Of a DNA stretch of 64,000 nt, positions 32,330 to 44,356 are shown piece by piece. Made by a program: the position numbers and the translations under genes. Origin of the DNA: Isoetes taiwanensis. Its lineage: Eukaryota; Streptophyta; Lycopodiopsida; Isoetales; Isoetaceae. The stretch's first letter is position 1; each line of letters begins with the position of its first letter. The stretch spans positions 1,922,754 to 1,986,753 of the forward strand of contig JAJEKV010000051.1 of NCBI GenBank assembly GCA_021234155.1, given 5' to 3'. The notes beneath the pieces are model-generated. The model did no database searches and was not told the DNA's origin. It was given only the letters and a program-made list of their open reading frames with translations.

Positions 32330-33320
32330 CTTTTGCATAAACACAAGGAATAGATGGGAGAATCTCTTGGACTGGGCTGCAATTTGTAATATCTAGTTGA
32401 TATATGGGAGAATCTAGTTGACTGGACTTAGGTGTCGCACTGTTACTGCACTCTCCCAATTCTACATCTTTACTTTGTGGTACCAGAGGTGTGGCCTTCT
32501 CTTTATTATCTATTATAGCATCTTTTTGAACATCTGAAGACTCAAGCTCTTGTCCCTTCTCACTAGAATCTTGAGTCATTGAACCTTCAGTTAAAAGAAA
32601 ACCTGACACATCTTTAGCTCAAACAGATTGAAAGCATGTTTTCCCAAATCCTCACCTTCATATTCTTCATTGAAAGGCTTAACCAGCATGCCCGGGTTGA
32701 CTGGCAACTCCTTAGTTATGTGAAACCTACATAACCATAACACAATCATAAAATAGACATGACTACCTTTCTAAAGGATATCTTTTCGTGATCCAGCAAG
32801 TCTCAACGTAGCATTGGACAATAATCTGAGAACCAACATCATCAGCCGTTATATGATATTCGTGTCTTACTGAACTCTTATATGAAACATCCAATTCAAA
32901 ACTGCATCAGATTAACCCAACAGCATGTTACAGAATTGATTTTCCATGCCCATCTCTGCAGCTCAAGGCCGAAAACCCCCCTGAAACCCACAAGGCCCAC
33001 GAAATCCATAGCATTGTTCAAATTTAAGGCTCAAGGAAAACCAGCTAACCTAATTGAATAAGGTGGCTTGCTCTCGATACCTCCAGTCATCTAGAGCGAG
33101 AGAATCCAGGCATTGCAAGGTGCATCTTTGCACGAAATTGTGAAACGAAACATGCGGGGGAAGACACTTCAGAGGGCGACCTAAGGCCCCGCCCCTGCGG
33201 CCCTTGCTCTATACCACAAATGTCGGTGGAAAAGGGTTTGAAACATACCTTGAAGCTGCCAGATCCTCGCTTTTCGGGTAATCTACTCGTCTGCAAGAAC
33301 AGAATCTCGCTCAGAGCCAT
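32330..33320 (-). CDS. Unrecognised multi-exon gene (fragment)
   Basis: Exons with GT-AG borders: 33249-33320 (ATG, MALSEILFLQTSRLPEKRGS...), 32767-32901, 32656-32726 and about 32330-32602. Exons 2 to 4 join in phase and read FELDVSYKSSVRHEYHITAD, YPLERFHITKELPVNPGML and EEYEGFLLTEGSMTQ. The last exon is a Ser/Glu-rich, probably disordered tail. Exon 1 to 2 does not keep phase, so an exon is missing or the model is wrong. Exon 2 vaguely resembles an Ig-like beta domain; I would not name it. It abuts the TM9 relic. Confidence 0.5.
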
Positions 33321-33593
33321 TGCCTCACCAAGCCCTAGATATAACTAAAAGAACCCTAAAATAACCTGGCTCGATGCTTGCATGCTCGATTTGGGATAGT
33401 TTTTGAAATCATAGTTGTAACCATTGAAAAATGCCACTAAAAGTATCGTGATAGTATGCGCACTCTAGATGTACTGATTAGTACGTCTCATCAAATACGG
33501 TCATCAAATCATATAAAAACCTTAGGAAAAAAAGTACAAAAACACAAAGAAAACCCCCTGTTATTATGCTACATATTAATGCATATTCACACA

Positions 33594-33718
33594 ACATAAC
33601 AACCAACATAACAACCAACATAACTACTATTAACATTAATCAACACAAACCATTACATTCAACATGTTTAAATTAAAATCCCCCTAAAAACCCCCTTTGG
33701 TTTGGGTGCATATTCATA
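33594..33718. mobile_element. Long-TIR element family, solo arm (copy C)
   Basis: Shares with copies A and B an arm with ACCAACATAACTAC, AAACCATTACATTCAACATG and GGTTTGGGTGCATATTCA. No core or opposite arm follows. Confidence 0.75.
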
Positions 33719-34096
33719 TGTAGTATATGACAACAGCAGTAGGTGATGCATGCAAAGCAAGGACTGATAGTCCATTGTATTATAAACAAAAAAAAACAGG
33801 CCATATACATGTATTGATTTTGATTATACCGAGAAGCCACATGCCTGATCGACAATTCAGATCAGAGGCTGGGCTTAAAAAACAAGGAATCACACAGAGG
33901 CAGCTGCTGAGAAATTGTTGATACGAATCTAAACAGCCCATCAGGATTAAAGGGAGCCCAGAGGTCAAGCACTGCAAGGCACCCAGCAAAATTCCGGCAT
34001 ACTAGTACTTGCTTTAAAACTAATATACTCCGAAGGATTGATGAGAAGACCAGAGGCACAGGGAGAATTCTTCACAAATCTCTTTAATGACAGGGA

Positions 34097-34558
34097 TTAC
34101 TCCTTCCCTAACAGTTTTCTGATTCAGAAAGAAAGAAATCAATAGCATTATACCAAACCAAAACGAAACAAAAAAATGAAAAAATACCTTGCAAAAGTAG
34201 TCACACAAGATCCAATCTCTGTGATGGTATTTTTAAACGTAAGAATTACTTCAAATGCGAAACCAATTCTGCTTAATCTTGTCTCCATTCTCACTCCGAT
34301 TTTGCTCAAACCTTTTTCTAAACCCTCCCCAGTTCTCTCCCCTGCCAAATCTAACCCCTTCTTCAAGTCCTCTCCTATTTGTGATCCGGCAGAGGACAGC
34401 CCATTCTCCCAAACCCTAGGGGCAGCAAGATAAATTCTGATGCAATAGATTAGTCCACCCACAATCCGAGAGTCATCAAGCGCTTTGGCAGCCTTTGCTG
34501 CCATGCTTGGATGCGCTCCGCTTCTCCTCCTCGCTCCGCTTCTGCTTCCGGAACCCAT
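34097..34558 (-). CDS. Small two-exon gene of unknown function, copy 1
   Basis: ATG at 34558; exon 1 ends at 34188 (CAAG/GTATTT) and exon 2 runs 34118-34097 after a T-rich acceptor. This gives about 130 aa. It begins with a Ser/Arg/Gly-rich stretch (MGSGSRSGARRRSGAHPSMA), then AKALDDSRIVGG. A helical segment follows with repeating G-x-x-L/I and Lys/Glu (DLKKGLDLAGERTGEGLEKG), perhaps an amphipathic coil, then TFKNTITEIGSCVTTFA. Not recognised. Two further copies of its 5' part lie upstream in the tandem array; this one alone keeps the 3' end. Confidence 0.5.
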
Positions 34559-35633
34559 AGCAGCTGTAGGCTAGACACGACCCTCTTCATTAGTATACAT
34601 TACACCCGTGCCTTTTTCATTACTCTACACCACGCCAGTTCTGTTCTAAATTTTAGGGCCTTTTTCATTAGTCTACACCATGCCAGTTCTGTTCTAAGAC
34701 CGCCTGTCCTAATCCATATCCTAGTAAGGTGCTAAAAGATGTTTTTGATATTTTTCCAGGGGGAATACATGCTTGGGGGCATGGTCTGGGGTAAGATTAT
34801 TTGTATAAGATATTGCTTATGTAGTTGCATGATGTAATTTCATTTGTTATATTTCCATCGTGGCGGTGCAGATTTGGTCCGATGAAGCATGATCTGCAAC
34901 ATATGATTCGGCCGCATTCTAAGATTACATGTCATGTTTAATTTTTTATTTCAAAACTATTTTTTACAAGTTCTAAATATAACTTTTTTTAAATTTAAAA
35001 GTATAATTGTTATAGAAACATAAACAATTGAAACTCTCTATTTAGAATTAGACATTTCGAGAATATAAAATTTTAATTTTCAACGAGTTCTTAACAAATT
35101 TAAAATTTGACAATCAGGATAATTTGTAAATAAAATACAATAACTTGATATGTGAGTGACCTAAAAGTATATGAGAATTTCATAATTTACAAACTCTTAG
35201 TACTTTAAAAATATTTTAAAAAAAGTGTTAGATTAATATTAATTAAAATATAAAGTTTATGTTTTAATAACAAATATTGAAAATATATATTGAAAATTAA
35301 TTAAAACTAAACTATTCAAATTATTTTTTAATTAAAATATAAACGTAATCATTTGATATATTTCATCTAAACTTTCTTTAAACATTTAAAAAATAATAAT
35401 ATTTCAATCATATAGAGTTCATCTTAGATGAAATATTAATTTTAAATAGATTAAATTAAAAATTAGTGTATAAAACAATTTTAAACATTGATAACTTTCA
35501 TACTTTTTATCTGAAGTTAAACTGAAAATTTTATAAAAAAAAATTAAAAGAGTTAAAAATACATATAATCTTATCATTGCATCCTTGAAGGATATCTATT
35601 AGATTTGAATAAGTCCAAATTTTATTAAATATG

Positions 35634-35951
35634 TCATATTACTTCAAATGCGGAACCAACTCTGCTTAATCCTGTCTCCATTCCCACTCCGATTTTGCTC
35701 AAACCTTTTTCTAAACCCTCTCCAGTTCTCTCCCCTGCCAAATCTAACCCCTTCTTCAAGTCCTCTCCTATTTGTGATCCGGCAGAGGACAGCCCATTCT
35801 CCCCAACCCTAGGGGCAGCAAGATAAATTTTGATGCAATAGATCAGTCCACCCACAATCCGGGAGTCATCAAGCGCTTTGGCAGCCTTTACTGCCATGCT
35901 TGGATGCGCTCCGCTTCTCCTCCTCGCTCCGCTTCTGCTTCCGGAACCCAT
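35634..35951 (-). pseudogene. Small gene copy 2, 3'-truncated
   Basis: Open from ATG 35951 to a stop at 35634, 105 aa. It matches copy 1 closely and then ends SAFEVI* where the AT-rich unit end begins. It lacks the last part of exon 1 and exon 2. It may still be expressed as a short protein. Confidence 0.6.
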
Positions 35952-37073
35952 AGCAGTTGTAGGCTACACATGGCCCTCTTCATTAGTATACACTACGCCA
36001 GTGCCTTTTTCATTACTCTACACCACGCCAGTTCTGTTTTAAATTTTAGGGCCTTTTTCGTTAGTCTACACCATGCCAGTTCTGTTCTAAGACCACGCCT
36101 GTTCTAATCCATATCCTAGTAAGTTGATAAAAGATGTTTTTGATATTTTTCCAGGGGGAATACATGCTTGGGGGCATGGTCTGGGGTAAGATTATTTGTA
36201 TAAGATATTGCTTATGTAGTTGCATGACGCAATTTTATTTGCTATATTTCCATCGTGGCGGTGCAGATTTGGTCCGATCAAGCATGATCTGCAATATATG
36301 ATTCGGCCGCATTAAGATTACATGTCATGTTTAATTTTTTATTTCAAGATACTTATAATTTTTACAAGTTCTAATTATATAACTTTATCTTTAAATTTAA
36401 AGTATAATTGTTATAGAAACATAAACAATTGCTTTCTAAACTATTTTTCACGTGAATCTATTTAGAATTAGACATTTCGAGAATATAAAATTTTAATTTT
36501 CAACGAGTTCTTAACAAATTTAAAATTTGGCAATCATGATAATTTGTAAATAAAATACAATAATTTGATATGTGAGTGACCTAAAAGTATATGAGAATTT
36601 CATAATTTACAAACTCTTAGTACTTTAAAAATGCTTTAAAAAAAGTGTTAGATTAATATTAATTAAAATATAAAATTTATGTTTTAATAACAAATATTGA
36701 AAAATATATATTGAAAATTAATTAAAACTAAACTATTCAAATTATTTTTTAATTAAAACATAAACGTAATCATTTGATATATTTCATCTAAACTTTCTTT
36801 AAACATTTAAAAAATAATAATATTTCAATCATATAGAGTTCATCTTAGATGAAATATTAATTTTAAATAGATTAAATTAAAAATTAGTGTATAAAACAAT
36901 TTTAAACATTGATAACTTTCATACTTTTTATCTGAACTTAAACTGAAAATTTTATAAAAAAATTAAAAGAGTTAAAAATACATATAATCTTATCATTGTA
37001 TCCTTGAAGGATATCTATTAGATTTGAATAAGTCCAAATTTTATTAAATATGTCATATTACTTCAAATGCGGA

Positions 37074-37340
37074 ACCAACTCTGCTTAATCATGTCTCCAT
37101 TCCCACTCCGATTTTGCTCAAACCTTTTTCTAAACCCTCCCCAGTTCTCTCCCCTGCCAAGTCTAACCCCTTCTTCAAGTCCTCTCCTATTTGTGATCCG
37201 GTAGAGGATAGCCCATTCTCCCCAACCCTAGGGGCAGCAAGATAAATTCCAATGCAATATATCAGTGGGAGTCATCAAGCGCTTTGGCAGCCTTTGCTGC
37301 CATGCTTGGATGTGCTCCGCTTCTCCTCCTCGCTGCGCCC
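37074..37340 (-). pseudogene. Small gene copy 3, broken
   Basis: Same region as copies 1 and 2, but with deletions near 37260 and in the Ser/Arg-rich start, so the frame is not kept. Pseudogene. Confidence 0.7.
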
Positions 37341-37689
37341 ATAGCAGCTGTAGGCTACACACGGCCCTCTTCATTAGTATACACTACGCCAGTCTATACC
37401 ACGTCAGTTCTGTTCTAAATTTTAGGGCCTTTTTCGTTAGTCTACACCATGCCAGTTCTGTTCTAAGACCACGCCTGTCCTAATCCATATCCTAGTAAGT
37501 TGCTAAAAGATGTTCTTGATATTTTTCCAGGGGGAATACATGCTTGGGGGCATGGTCTGGGGTAAGATTATTTGTATAAGATATTGCTTATGTAGTTGCA
37601 TGACGCAATTTTATTTGCTATATTTCCATCGTGGCGGTGCAGATTTGGTCCAATAAAGCATGATCTGCAATATATGATTCGGCCGCTGG

Positions 37690-38460
37690 CGTGGGTCTGC
37701 AACGGATGTTTTGCCCGTCGTGCAACAGGAGGCGATTTCGTTTGTGAGCTCCGGCGACATCTTCAGGGGCTCTTACCATTACGCATTCATGTCGTTGCTC
37801 TTGTATTTGTAGCTCCTCATGGTCGGGAGGGGGTTAAAATGAAAAATAAGGGGGTTTAATCGAGTAGAAGGAATAAATTGACTAGAATTTGTTTCGCTCA
37901 TACGTACCTAACTTTGTTTTGGCTGCCCTTGGATATTTCAAATATTTTAGCAATATCCAAAATAGCCAGAGGGTAGCCGTTAGATTTCGAGGCTCACTTT
38001 TTGCATTTTATAGATGAACAGTGCTATCTACTCGCTACACCGATACTCCCCCTGAAAACCCATGTCGACCTAGGGGCTGCCGGGAATACTGGAGAGGCTA
38101 GAGAAATATAGGCCTCCGGGCAAAGGTGTGTGGAGGACTTGTCGAGGACCAGGAAGTACGCATCCGAAATAACACAACCGACATACTATGTACAGAGAAT
38201 TGGTAAGAAGGAAAAACGAGAGTACAACACATTCCCTACTCATGTCGTCCATTGCAGTAGCACGCCATTGCAAAGAACTAACAACAGAAAGGAAGAATTA
38301 CGAACATAGAGAGAATAGAGGCTTTATTTATGTAGCAAACTGTACAATAGTGCCATCGGATGCACAGTGTGTGCAGACCAGCCCGATGAGGAGGAAACAC
38401 TGAGACACATAAACCAAAACAATAGACAATATGTACAGACAGTGAACAACATAGTATCAG
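37690..38460. other. Unassigned stretch
   Basis: A plus-strand frame at 37596-37859 crosses the end of repeat unit 3. I do not recognise it. No other gene seen. Confidence 0.35.
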
Positions 38461-38469
38461 ATGCCCATA

Positions 38470-39822
38470 GTTAGAGGATGCCTGATAGTGAGATCATCGA
38501 GCGCTTTTCCAGCGCGAATGAGAATTGCCCCAAGATGCTTGATCTCTGCACGAACGACATCCTTTCTCGAAGAGACATCTTGACATCCTCTTCGTCCAAT
38601 CCATCAAGTGCATTCTGAGCACATTGGATGCTTTCAGCTACAGCGTTCATTGTGCCATTAACAGCACGATTAAGATCGTTCTTGATCACCACAAGGTCAA
38701 CTTCGCTCTAGGTGCATATGCAACCTCCAGCATGGGCAGGTGCTTGTTCCGACTCGCTATCTACATCAATCATAGGAACAGGATTCTCTATAGCTGGAAT
38801 TGGACCTGCAACAAGAGGAGAGCATGTGTTAGAGAGCACTGCAGCAAGCAATAGGCAGGAAGAAAGCAAGTCCAGTCATAAACAACAACAAATCACATGA
38901 AAAAAAGGGCATCTAATCCACACGGGTTGCATGATCAACCATATCTATAGGAATGAAGTCTTGAAACGACATAACCGGAGACCTTTGCACGGGGGAATGA
39001 AGGCACTGGGCTCTTCTTCATATTCTTCTTTCAAATCATCATCCTTTGTCTCCGCTTCCTCAATCTCCGCCTCTACATCCCACACCCTTTTCCACCTCTT
39101 TCCCACGTGCTCCACCGGAATAATACCCAGTGGAGTGTTGAATAGAGCACATCGCACATCCGCTATCGAAGCAATTTCGAGATTCAAGGTTAGCCTCCAT
39201 GCTGCCTCAACTTTGCACTAAGAGATGAAGGCACTGTTCAAGGGGAGAACCCAACCTCGAAGGAAACTAAGCTTTCCCGTCCTCAACATCTTTGTGACTG
39301 TGTAGACAAGGCTGGCACTCCGTTGCCGACACTTATGATAGAGGATAAAGTGCTTCGCTCGCTGCAGTATATTGACATTGTTCAGACAACCGCATGCTTA
39401 ATATCCCCACCTCCATATAGCGCATACAAATCCTTGCCTCGGCGTATCTGATCAGCGGACACATTCTTCAGGCATTGCTTGTAATGCAGCTTGTCGTAAT
39501 CTTTCATGCAATAGCCAAGCATCCCTTCCAGGCAATGCAACCTGGTGTCATGCAAAGCATGACATAAAATAGTTCCTCTCGATGGCTTCCTCACATTCCA
39601 GCCTAGAAAATGCTTCAGCCTTATGTTTACTCACTGCGGAGTCCTTAAAGCAACAAGGGACAGTACCTGAACATGGAGATGATCCATGGAAATGCCTCTC
39701 TCTTGTGCAACCATCCCACAAATGCACTCATTCTTAAGAAATTGACAACAAGCAGTGTAAAACTCTTCCTTTATATCCTCCCCTGCCACAATAATCGTGA
39801 CGCTTACATCTAAAGATGATGT
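38470..39822 (-). pseudogene. Single-tyrosine HUH endonuclease relic (Replitron-like family?)
   Basis: The frame from 39822 to 39667 reads LDVSVTIIVAGED, then FYTACCQFLKNECICGMV, AQERGISMDHLHVQ and a GT donor. HLH at 39673-39681 is an HUH metal-binding motif after a beta strand. The next exon reads GMLGYCMKDYDKLHYKQCLK; Tyr at 39511-39513 with Lys three residues on is a Y1 nicking motif. After KHAVV* the frame shifts to NVNILQRAKHFILYHKCRQ, with a stop at FIS*CKVEAAW, then EHVGKRWKRVWDVEAE and an acidic stretch to AFIPPCKG. Further pieces (IENPVPMIDVDSE, VVRAEIKHLGAILIRAGKAL) reach 38470 with a nonsense codon. Such nucleases nick DNA to start replicative transposition. There is no helicase domain, so this is not a Helitron. 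The family name is from memory. Inactive: several frameshifts and stops. Confidence 0.68.
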
Positions 39823-40144
39823 CTATTCCACTGCGACATTGCTGCACCTAGCCTTCCCTCTTCCCCTTGTTGGATGCCCCTCGAGGACCTCAGAGGTCTT
39901 CTCCTCCTTTGAACAGACTGATCCGAAGATACCTGCTGGCCCTTACCAAGAGGAGCTCCTTCCAATTCTCCCACCTCCAGATTGCATCGAGCACTTTGTT
40001 CCCTCTAGAAGTGGCAACATTCAGTGGGAGAACAGCCCTGGAAGATTCAGCAGTACATTGTCAGAGGATCAGTTGTATAGGAGAGCACATATTTTGCAGC
40101 AGATTTTGACCAAGGTGAGTTTCCCATCCTATTCCTCCAGTTAA
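39797..40144 (+). other. Open frame, possible exon of unknown gene
   Basis: 115 codons open on the plus strand, with PYQEELLPILPPPDCIEHF and SEDQLYRRAHILQQILTK followed by AAG/GTGAGT, a good donor. Its first 26 bases overlap the HUH relic antisense. Composition looks like coding sequence but I recognise no family. Confidence 0.25.
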
Positions 40145-40149
40145 GGCAT

Positions 40150-41150
40150 GCCTTCCTCCATTTTTCCAGAATTTTTTGCCTTCATATGCTATTTTACCCA
40201 TCATTTTTTCCATTTCTATCCTTTTTCTCACTTAAAAATTCAAAAAAGAATTTCCACCATTCTCATATTGCCACGTGGCACAATTGGCCCCATCTAGGAC
40301 CCAAAAAATGCTCATTGAAGTTTTTGACCAAAATTAGGTCAACTGCCACATCATCATGCTAACTTGGCCTAGTACTCTGCCACATCATCATCTGAGTGCC
40401 ACTTCACACTTACCACCTCAATCTACACCCCTCCTAGCTCAAAATCGCCCCTCATAGCATGAATTTGAAGCAAAAAACAGCAGATTTGATGAAGATTAGG
40501 CCAAGAAAAGGTAGGGGCAGAAAAAGACAAAGGGATGTTATCTTTTCTTGGCAGTTTTTGGGTCACATTTACGGGGCAATTTTGACATTTTCTTGGGGCC
40601 ATCTGGGCGCTATCATCCAAGTATTAGACCAGCAAAAGGGAGCAAGGGAAGGATCAGAAGAAAAAGAGAGATATGTGAAAACAGGAAAAAGATGAAGGGA
40701 GGTAATTCCGTATGCATAGAGAGGAGATTACCTAATTATCAGTCTTCTGGGACCATCCTTCAACGTCTGTGAAGAGGATTTGATGTCAGATATGCTCTTG
40801 GGTCTGCTGTGACAGTTTTTCTTCTCTTTCCTTCAGCACTAGTGCCATTGTTTCTTTGAAGGGCATCTGCATCCATCTTCTGCACTATATTGTGCCAGCA
40901 TTTGCATTTGCTCTATGATTGTCTACCCGAATTGTTGTGCAAACTATATTTCTTGATATGATGGAAGGTTTCTTTGGAGTTATATGAATGACCTTGCTTG
41001 CTCTGAATTAGATATTTGCAACTCCCTCCCTCTCACAATCAGAGGATTACAAGGTAAGCTTTTTGGTTTCCTTGTGAGTTTAGCATGCATCTAAATAATT
41101 CCATTGAGTGAAATTATTATCTCAATGAACACCATTAAGGAAATTTTTTC
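40150..41150. other. Unassigned stretch
   Basis: I see no gene. The open frames near 40459-40772 are low-complexity and Lys/Arg-rich. Confidence 0.35.
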
Positions 41151-41184
41151 TCTCATGTGAGAGACATCTTCTTGAACCATAAAC

Positions 41185-41460
41185 ATGCATTAACTTATGC
41201 ATTGAGTTTATGCATTGACTTAAGGAAATTTTTATACATAGACAAATCACTCAAAGCATTAAAGTTATGCATTAGCTTATGCATTGAGTTTTTTTTTTTT
41301 TTTTTTTGAGGGACTTATGCATTGAGTTTATGCATTGACTTAAGGAAAAAATTTTATATGTGAACACATAGGCAAATCACTCAAATAATTAAAGTAATGC
41401 ATTAGCTTATGCATTAAATTTATGCATTAACTAAAGAAAAATTCTTATATGTGAACATCC
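41185..41460. repeat. Imperfect tandem repeats with internal T tract
   Basis: Blocks with TTATGCATTGAGTTTATGCA and CAAATCACTCAAA recur near 41190, 41318 and 41400, with a 20-odd-nt T run in the middle copy. Confidence 0.75.
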
Positions 41461-41889
41461 TAAGTGGATTGCTATTATTGAATATGATTTTAGATGCTAG
41501 CTCATCTTGATATTAGAATTTGAAGGATTGTACTCATAATTTTCCCTAGGCTTTTAGGGATCCAATTTTTGAGAAGATAAGTCACTAGAAGCAAGATCCT
41601 AGTGAGCACACTTCCGCCTGGCTAGTCTCTGGAGGCCTTGTCTCTGCATCAACATCCAAGATTCCTGGCTATCTTCTTCCAGAACATAATGGTGAAAGCA
41701 ACAATTCACAAGCACTCACCTCTTGCAGCACTGCTCCCTCTGCACTCCATCGCTTGAGATGCTGACTGCATAGGAAGGCAACCAATATATAGAGGCAGGC
41801 CCATGAGGCCAGGAACAGAAGTTCCGACACAGGCATCACCTGGCAGGCAGCGCAGCCCAATGAATCCGCATAGTCTCGCCTCATGGCCA

Positions 41890-42302
41890 GAGTTTCTATT
41901 CAGCATGCGGTAGTTTATGCACATGCGCATTGGCCCATCCTTCTTTTTGACGAACAATATTGGTGCGCGAAAAGAAGAGACGCTTGGCTTAATAAAACCG
42001 GCTTCCAATGGCTCATCAAGTTGCTTCTTCAGCTCTGCAAGCTCCTTGGGTGCCAGCCTGTATGGTGCCCTTACAACTGGTTTAGTTCCCAGTTTAAGCG
42101 CTATTTCGCATTCTACTTCTCGGTTTGGCGGCAAGTGAGCGATCTTTTCCGGGAAGATATCCTTATACTCATCCAGTATGTCTTGCACCTGTATTTGATG
42201 GGCTTGTGTTGTCTCTGTTTTCTCAAGGTCCCCCATTTTTAAGAGACATATATAAATGGGTTCCTCTTTCTCTATTTCCCTTAATAATTGATTCAAAGAC
42301 AT
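41890..42302 (-). pseudogene. Ty3/gypsy RT N-terminal part
   Basis: Reads DILDEYKDIFPEKIAHLPPN, LAPKELAELKKQLDE, FRAPILFVKKKDGPMRMCIN and YRMLN, the fingers region of gypsy RT. It breaks into unrelated sequence after LN. No YADD catalytic motif is present. Confidence 0.9.
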
Positions 42303-42327
42303 AATCTTTAAGGGTGCGGCAGATTTG

Positions 42328-42840
42328 TTACCTGAAATTGTGATTTTTTCCCTTGTTCATCGATAATGTCCAGCTGGCGATCTTGACATCTGATAATTGC
42401 CTTGCTAACCAGTCCATCCCTACTATAACATCAAACTTTCCTAGATCAACAACCTCGCAATTGAGACTTATCGGCATCTCTGGAATGTCAAAGGTAAACT
42501 GTACATTGTTCCCTTGGGTAAGCTTTACTGTGCCATCTGCAAGTTTCACCTTATGCCTTCTCCGAGTTGGCACGATCTTAATCCAAGTTTCTGTAAGGTG
42601 TGTGGGCTAACAAAACTGTGTGAGGCCCCCGTATCTATGAGGATTCTGAGCTGATGACTGTCCTTTTTACCAAACACAACAATGACTTGGGGTTGATTTT
42701 GAACATTACCTGAGTTGACCAAGGCATTGATTGTCATTTCGATATCCTCTTCCTCGGTCACGGGAGTTGGCTCCGGTGAGGGTTCTTCTGGTTCATCCCC
42801 GTTGAATAATTCAAAATGCACTGTAACCATCGTGGTACAG
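42328..42840 (-). pseudogene. Ty3/gypsy aspartic protease
   Basis: The catalytic LIDTGASHSF is in the frame ending at 42546. The C-terminal KFDVIVGMDWLAR follows in another frame (42573-42328), so there is a frameshift between them. It cleaves the Gag-Pol polyprotein in functional relatives. Confidence 0.88.
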
Positions 42841-43690
42841 TTATGAGTTTGATGTCCTAGTTTCATGCATTTGAAACATAGGCCCTCTTTACGTGCTCTT
42901 AGTCTCTACTCAGGAGTGAGCTTAGAGATGAAATCTCTAACAACCGGTGAGATCTTTGGGGCCTCAGGTTGCTCTGGGTGTTTGGAATGGAACTCAGTTT
43001 TCTGCTTAGGCTTGTTTGCGTCCAATACTGGCTCATTCTTCTTGTACGGCATGTCAATGTTTCTTTCTGCCCCTCCTTTACCAGACCACCTTGGTCATGC
43101 TTCAAATGGCATCCTTTTTGGTCCGTCAGGTGTGGATGCAACACTGGTGGCTGCTCTCTTAGCTGTTTTCTCTATATTGCGTGCGATACGTTCGGCTTCC
43201 AAGAGTGTGTTGAGTTTCATATTATTAACATGACCACTGATGTCCCGTACGCCATATATAGCACTCTGAACCAATTGTTTCTGCTTGCGGGTTGTGTCAT
43301 AGAGTCTCAGATAGTTGAATCTCTTGGCATATTCAACAACTTTCATGCCATCTTGGAGCAACCTCTTTAGCTCCTGTTGCTTTTTTATAAGGTGATCGCT
43401 GGGAATCATGCCGTTCCTGATTGCTTTCACAAATTTATTCCACTTCATGCCTTCCTTTAGTACCTTGTGATGCAACTGATATGCATCCCACTATTGCTGA
43501 GCATCCTTTTCCAAAGAGGCAATAGCGGTCTGAGTGAGTTGTCAGGGCTTAAGTCCAACATTATCAGCATAATTCTCTAGCTTATTGATCCACTGTCTTA
43601 GCTCCATTCCATCTCGCTTCTCTCCCGTGTAGATGGGGAGTTTTCTGCTCTTCCAAAAGTTCTCCATCAACCTATGTTGAGTTCTTTCCG
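42841..43690 (-). pseudogene. Ty3/gypsy Gag with CCHC zinc knuckle
   Basis: Capsid-like WINKLENYADNVGLKP and KWNKFVKAIRNGMIPSDHLI, ending in the nucleocapsid knuckle CFKCMKLGHQTHNC near 42841-42882. Two in-frame stops (after GLKP and after KDAQQ) plus a frame change show decay. Confidence 0.85.
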
Positions 43691-44356
43691 AGTCTAGAAA
43701 ATAGGGATTGGAACTTTGGCTACTGCGCTTGGAGTGTCTGTATCTCTTGGCGCTGTCTGTTGATGTGGATGAGGAGCTTCCCTCACTTTTTGAATTAACG
43801 GATGACGAGCTGACGAAGATGAAGATATGCTAGCACTGCTCTTTCATTCCCTTCGGGCTTTCTTGGCATGATTGCCTGGCTAAGAGCCAGATTGTCTATC
43901 AATAGAGTGGCTTCGCTTGCGCTCATCCCCATTGGTCATAGGTGGGTTGGGTTGCGAAGCGGTGCTTCTCCACAATATCCCTGAGAATGATGATCTCTTC
44001 TTCTGATAAACGTGCATCGTTCACGGGGAGTGGTGGGGGGTAGGGGTGGAACGGTAGAGTCCATCCTGCAATTGTTCAATCTTAGTTAGACCAAAGGTCA
44101 TTGCTTGTGATTTTATGACAATATCATTCATAATCATCTCTTCTACTCAAGGAGAAATAAGAAAACATGTTTATAATCCATATAATAACTATATTACATA
44201 AAATCATCATTCCTTATAACGAGGTCTTTTTGCTTTAATATTTCTCCTCGGTCAATGGCTAGCCTAAAAGGTCAAGAGCCCCTACAACTGATCCAGAGTC
44301 AAGGGCAGGGACTAAAGTGTCCTCAGGGACATCACTATGTAGAGCGGTTACTACCG

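Larger units (their letters stand above)
34247..37685. repeat. Tandem triplication, ~1.4-kb unit
   Basis: Units begin with TTACTTCAAATGCG at 34247, 35639 and 37058. Each holds the gene's 5' coding part, its upstream flank with two CGCCAGTTCTGTTCTAA-type repeats, a GC-richer block with GGGGGAATACATGCTTGG and a ~700-bp very AT-rich stretch. The third unit stops near 37685. Units 1 and 2 are very similar, so the duplication is recent relative to the rest of the window. Confidence 0.92.

Noticed and set aside
37596-37859. 87-aa plus-strand ORF over the end of repeat unit 3
   Set aside because: Crosses a repeat junction; not conserved in units 1 and 2 beyond the shared part.
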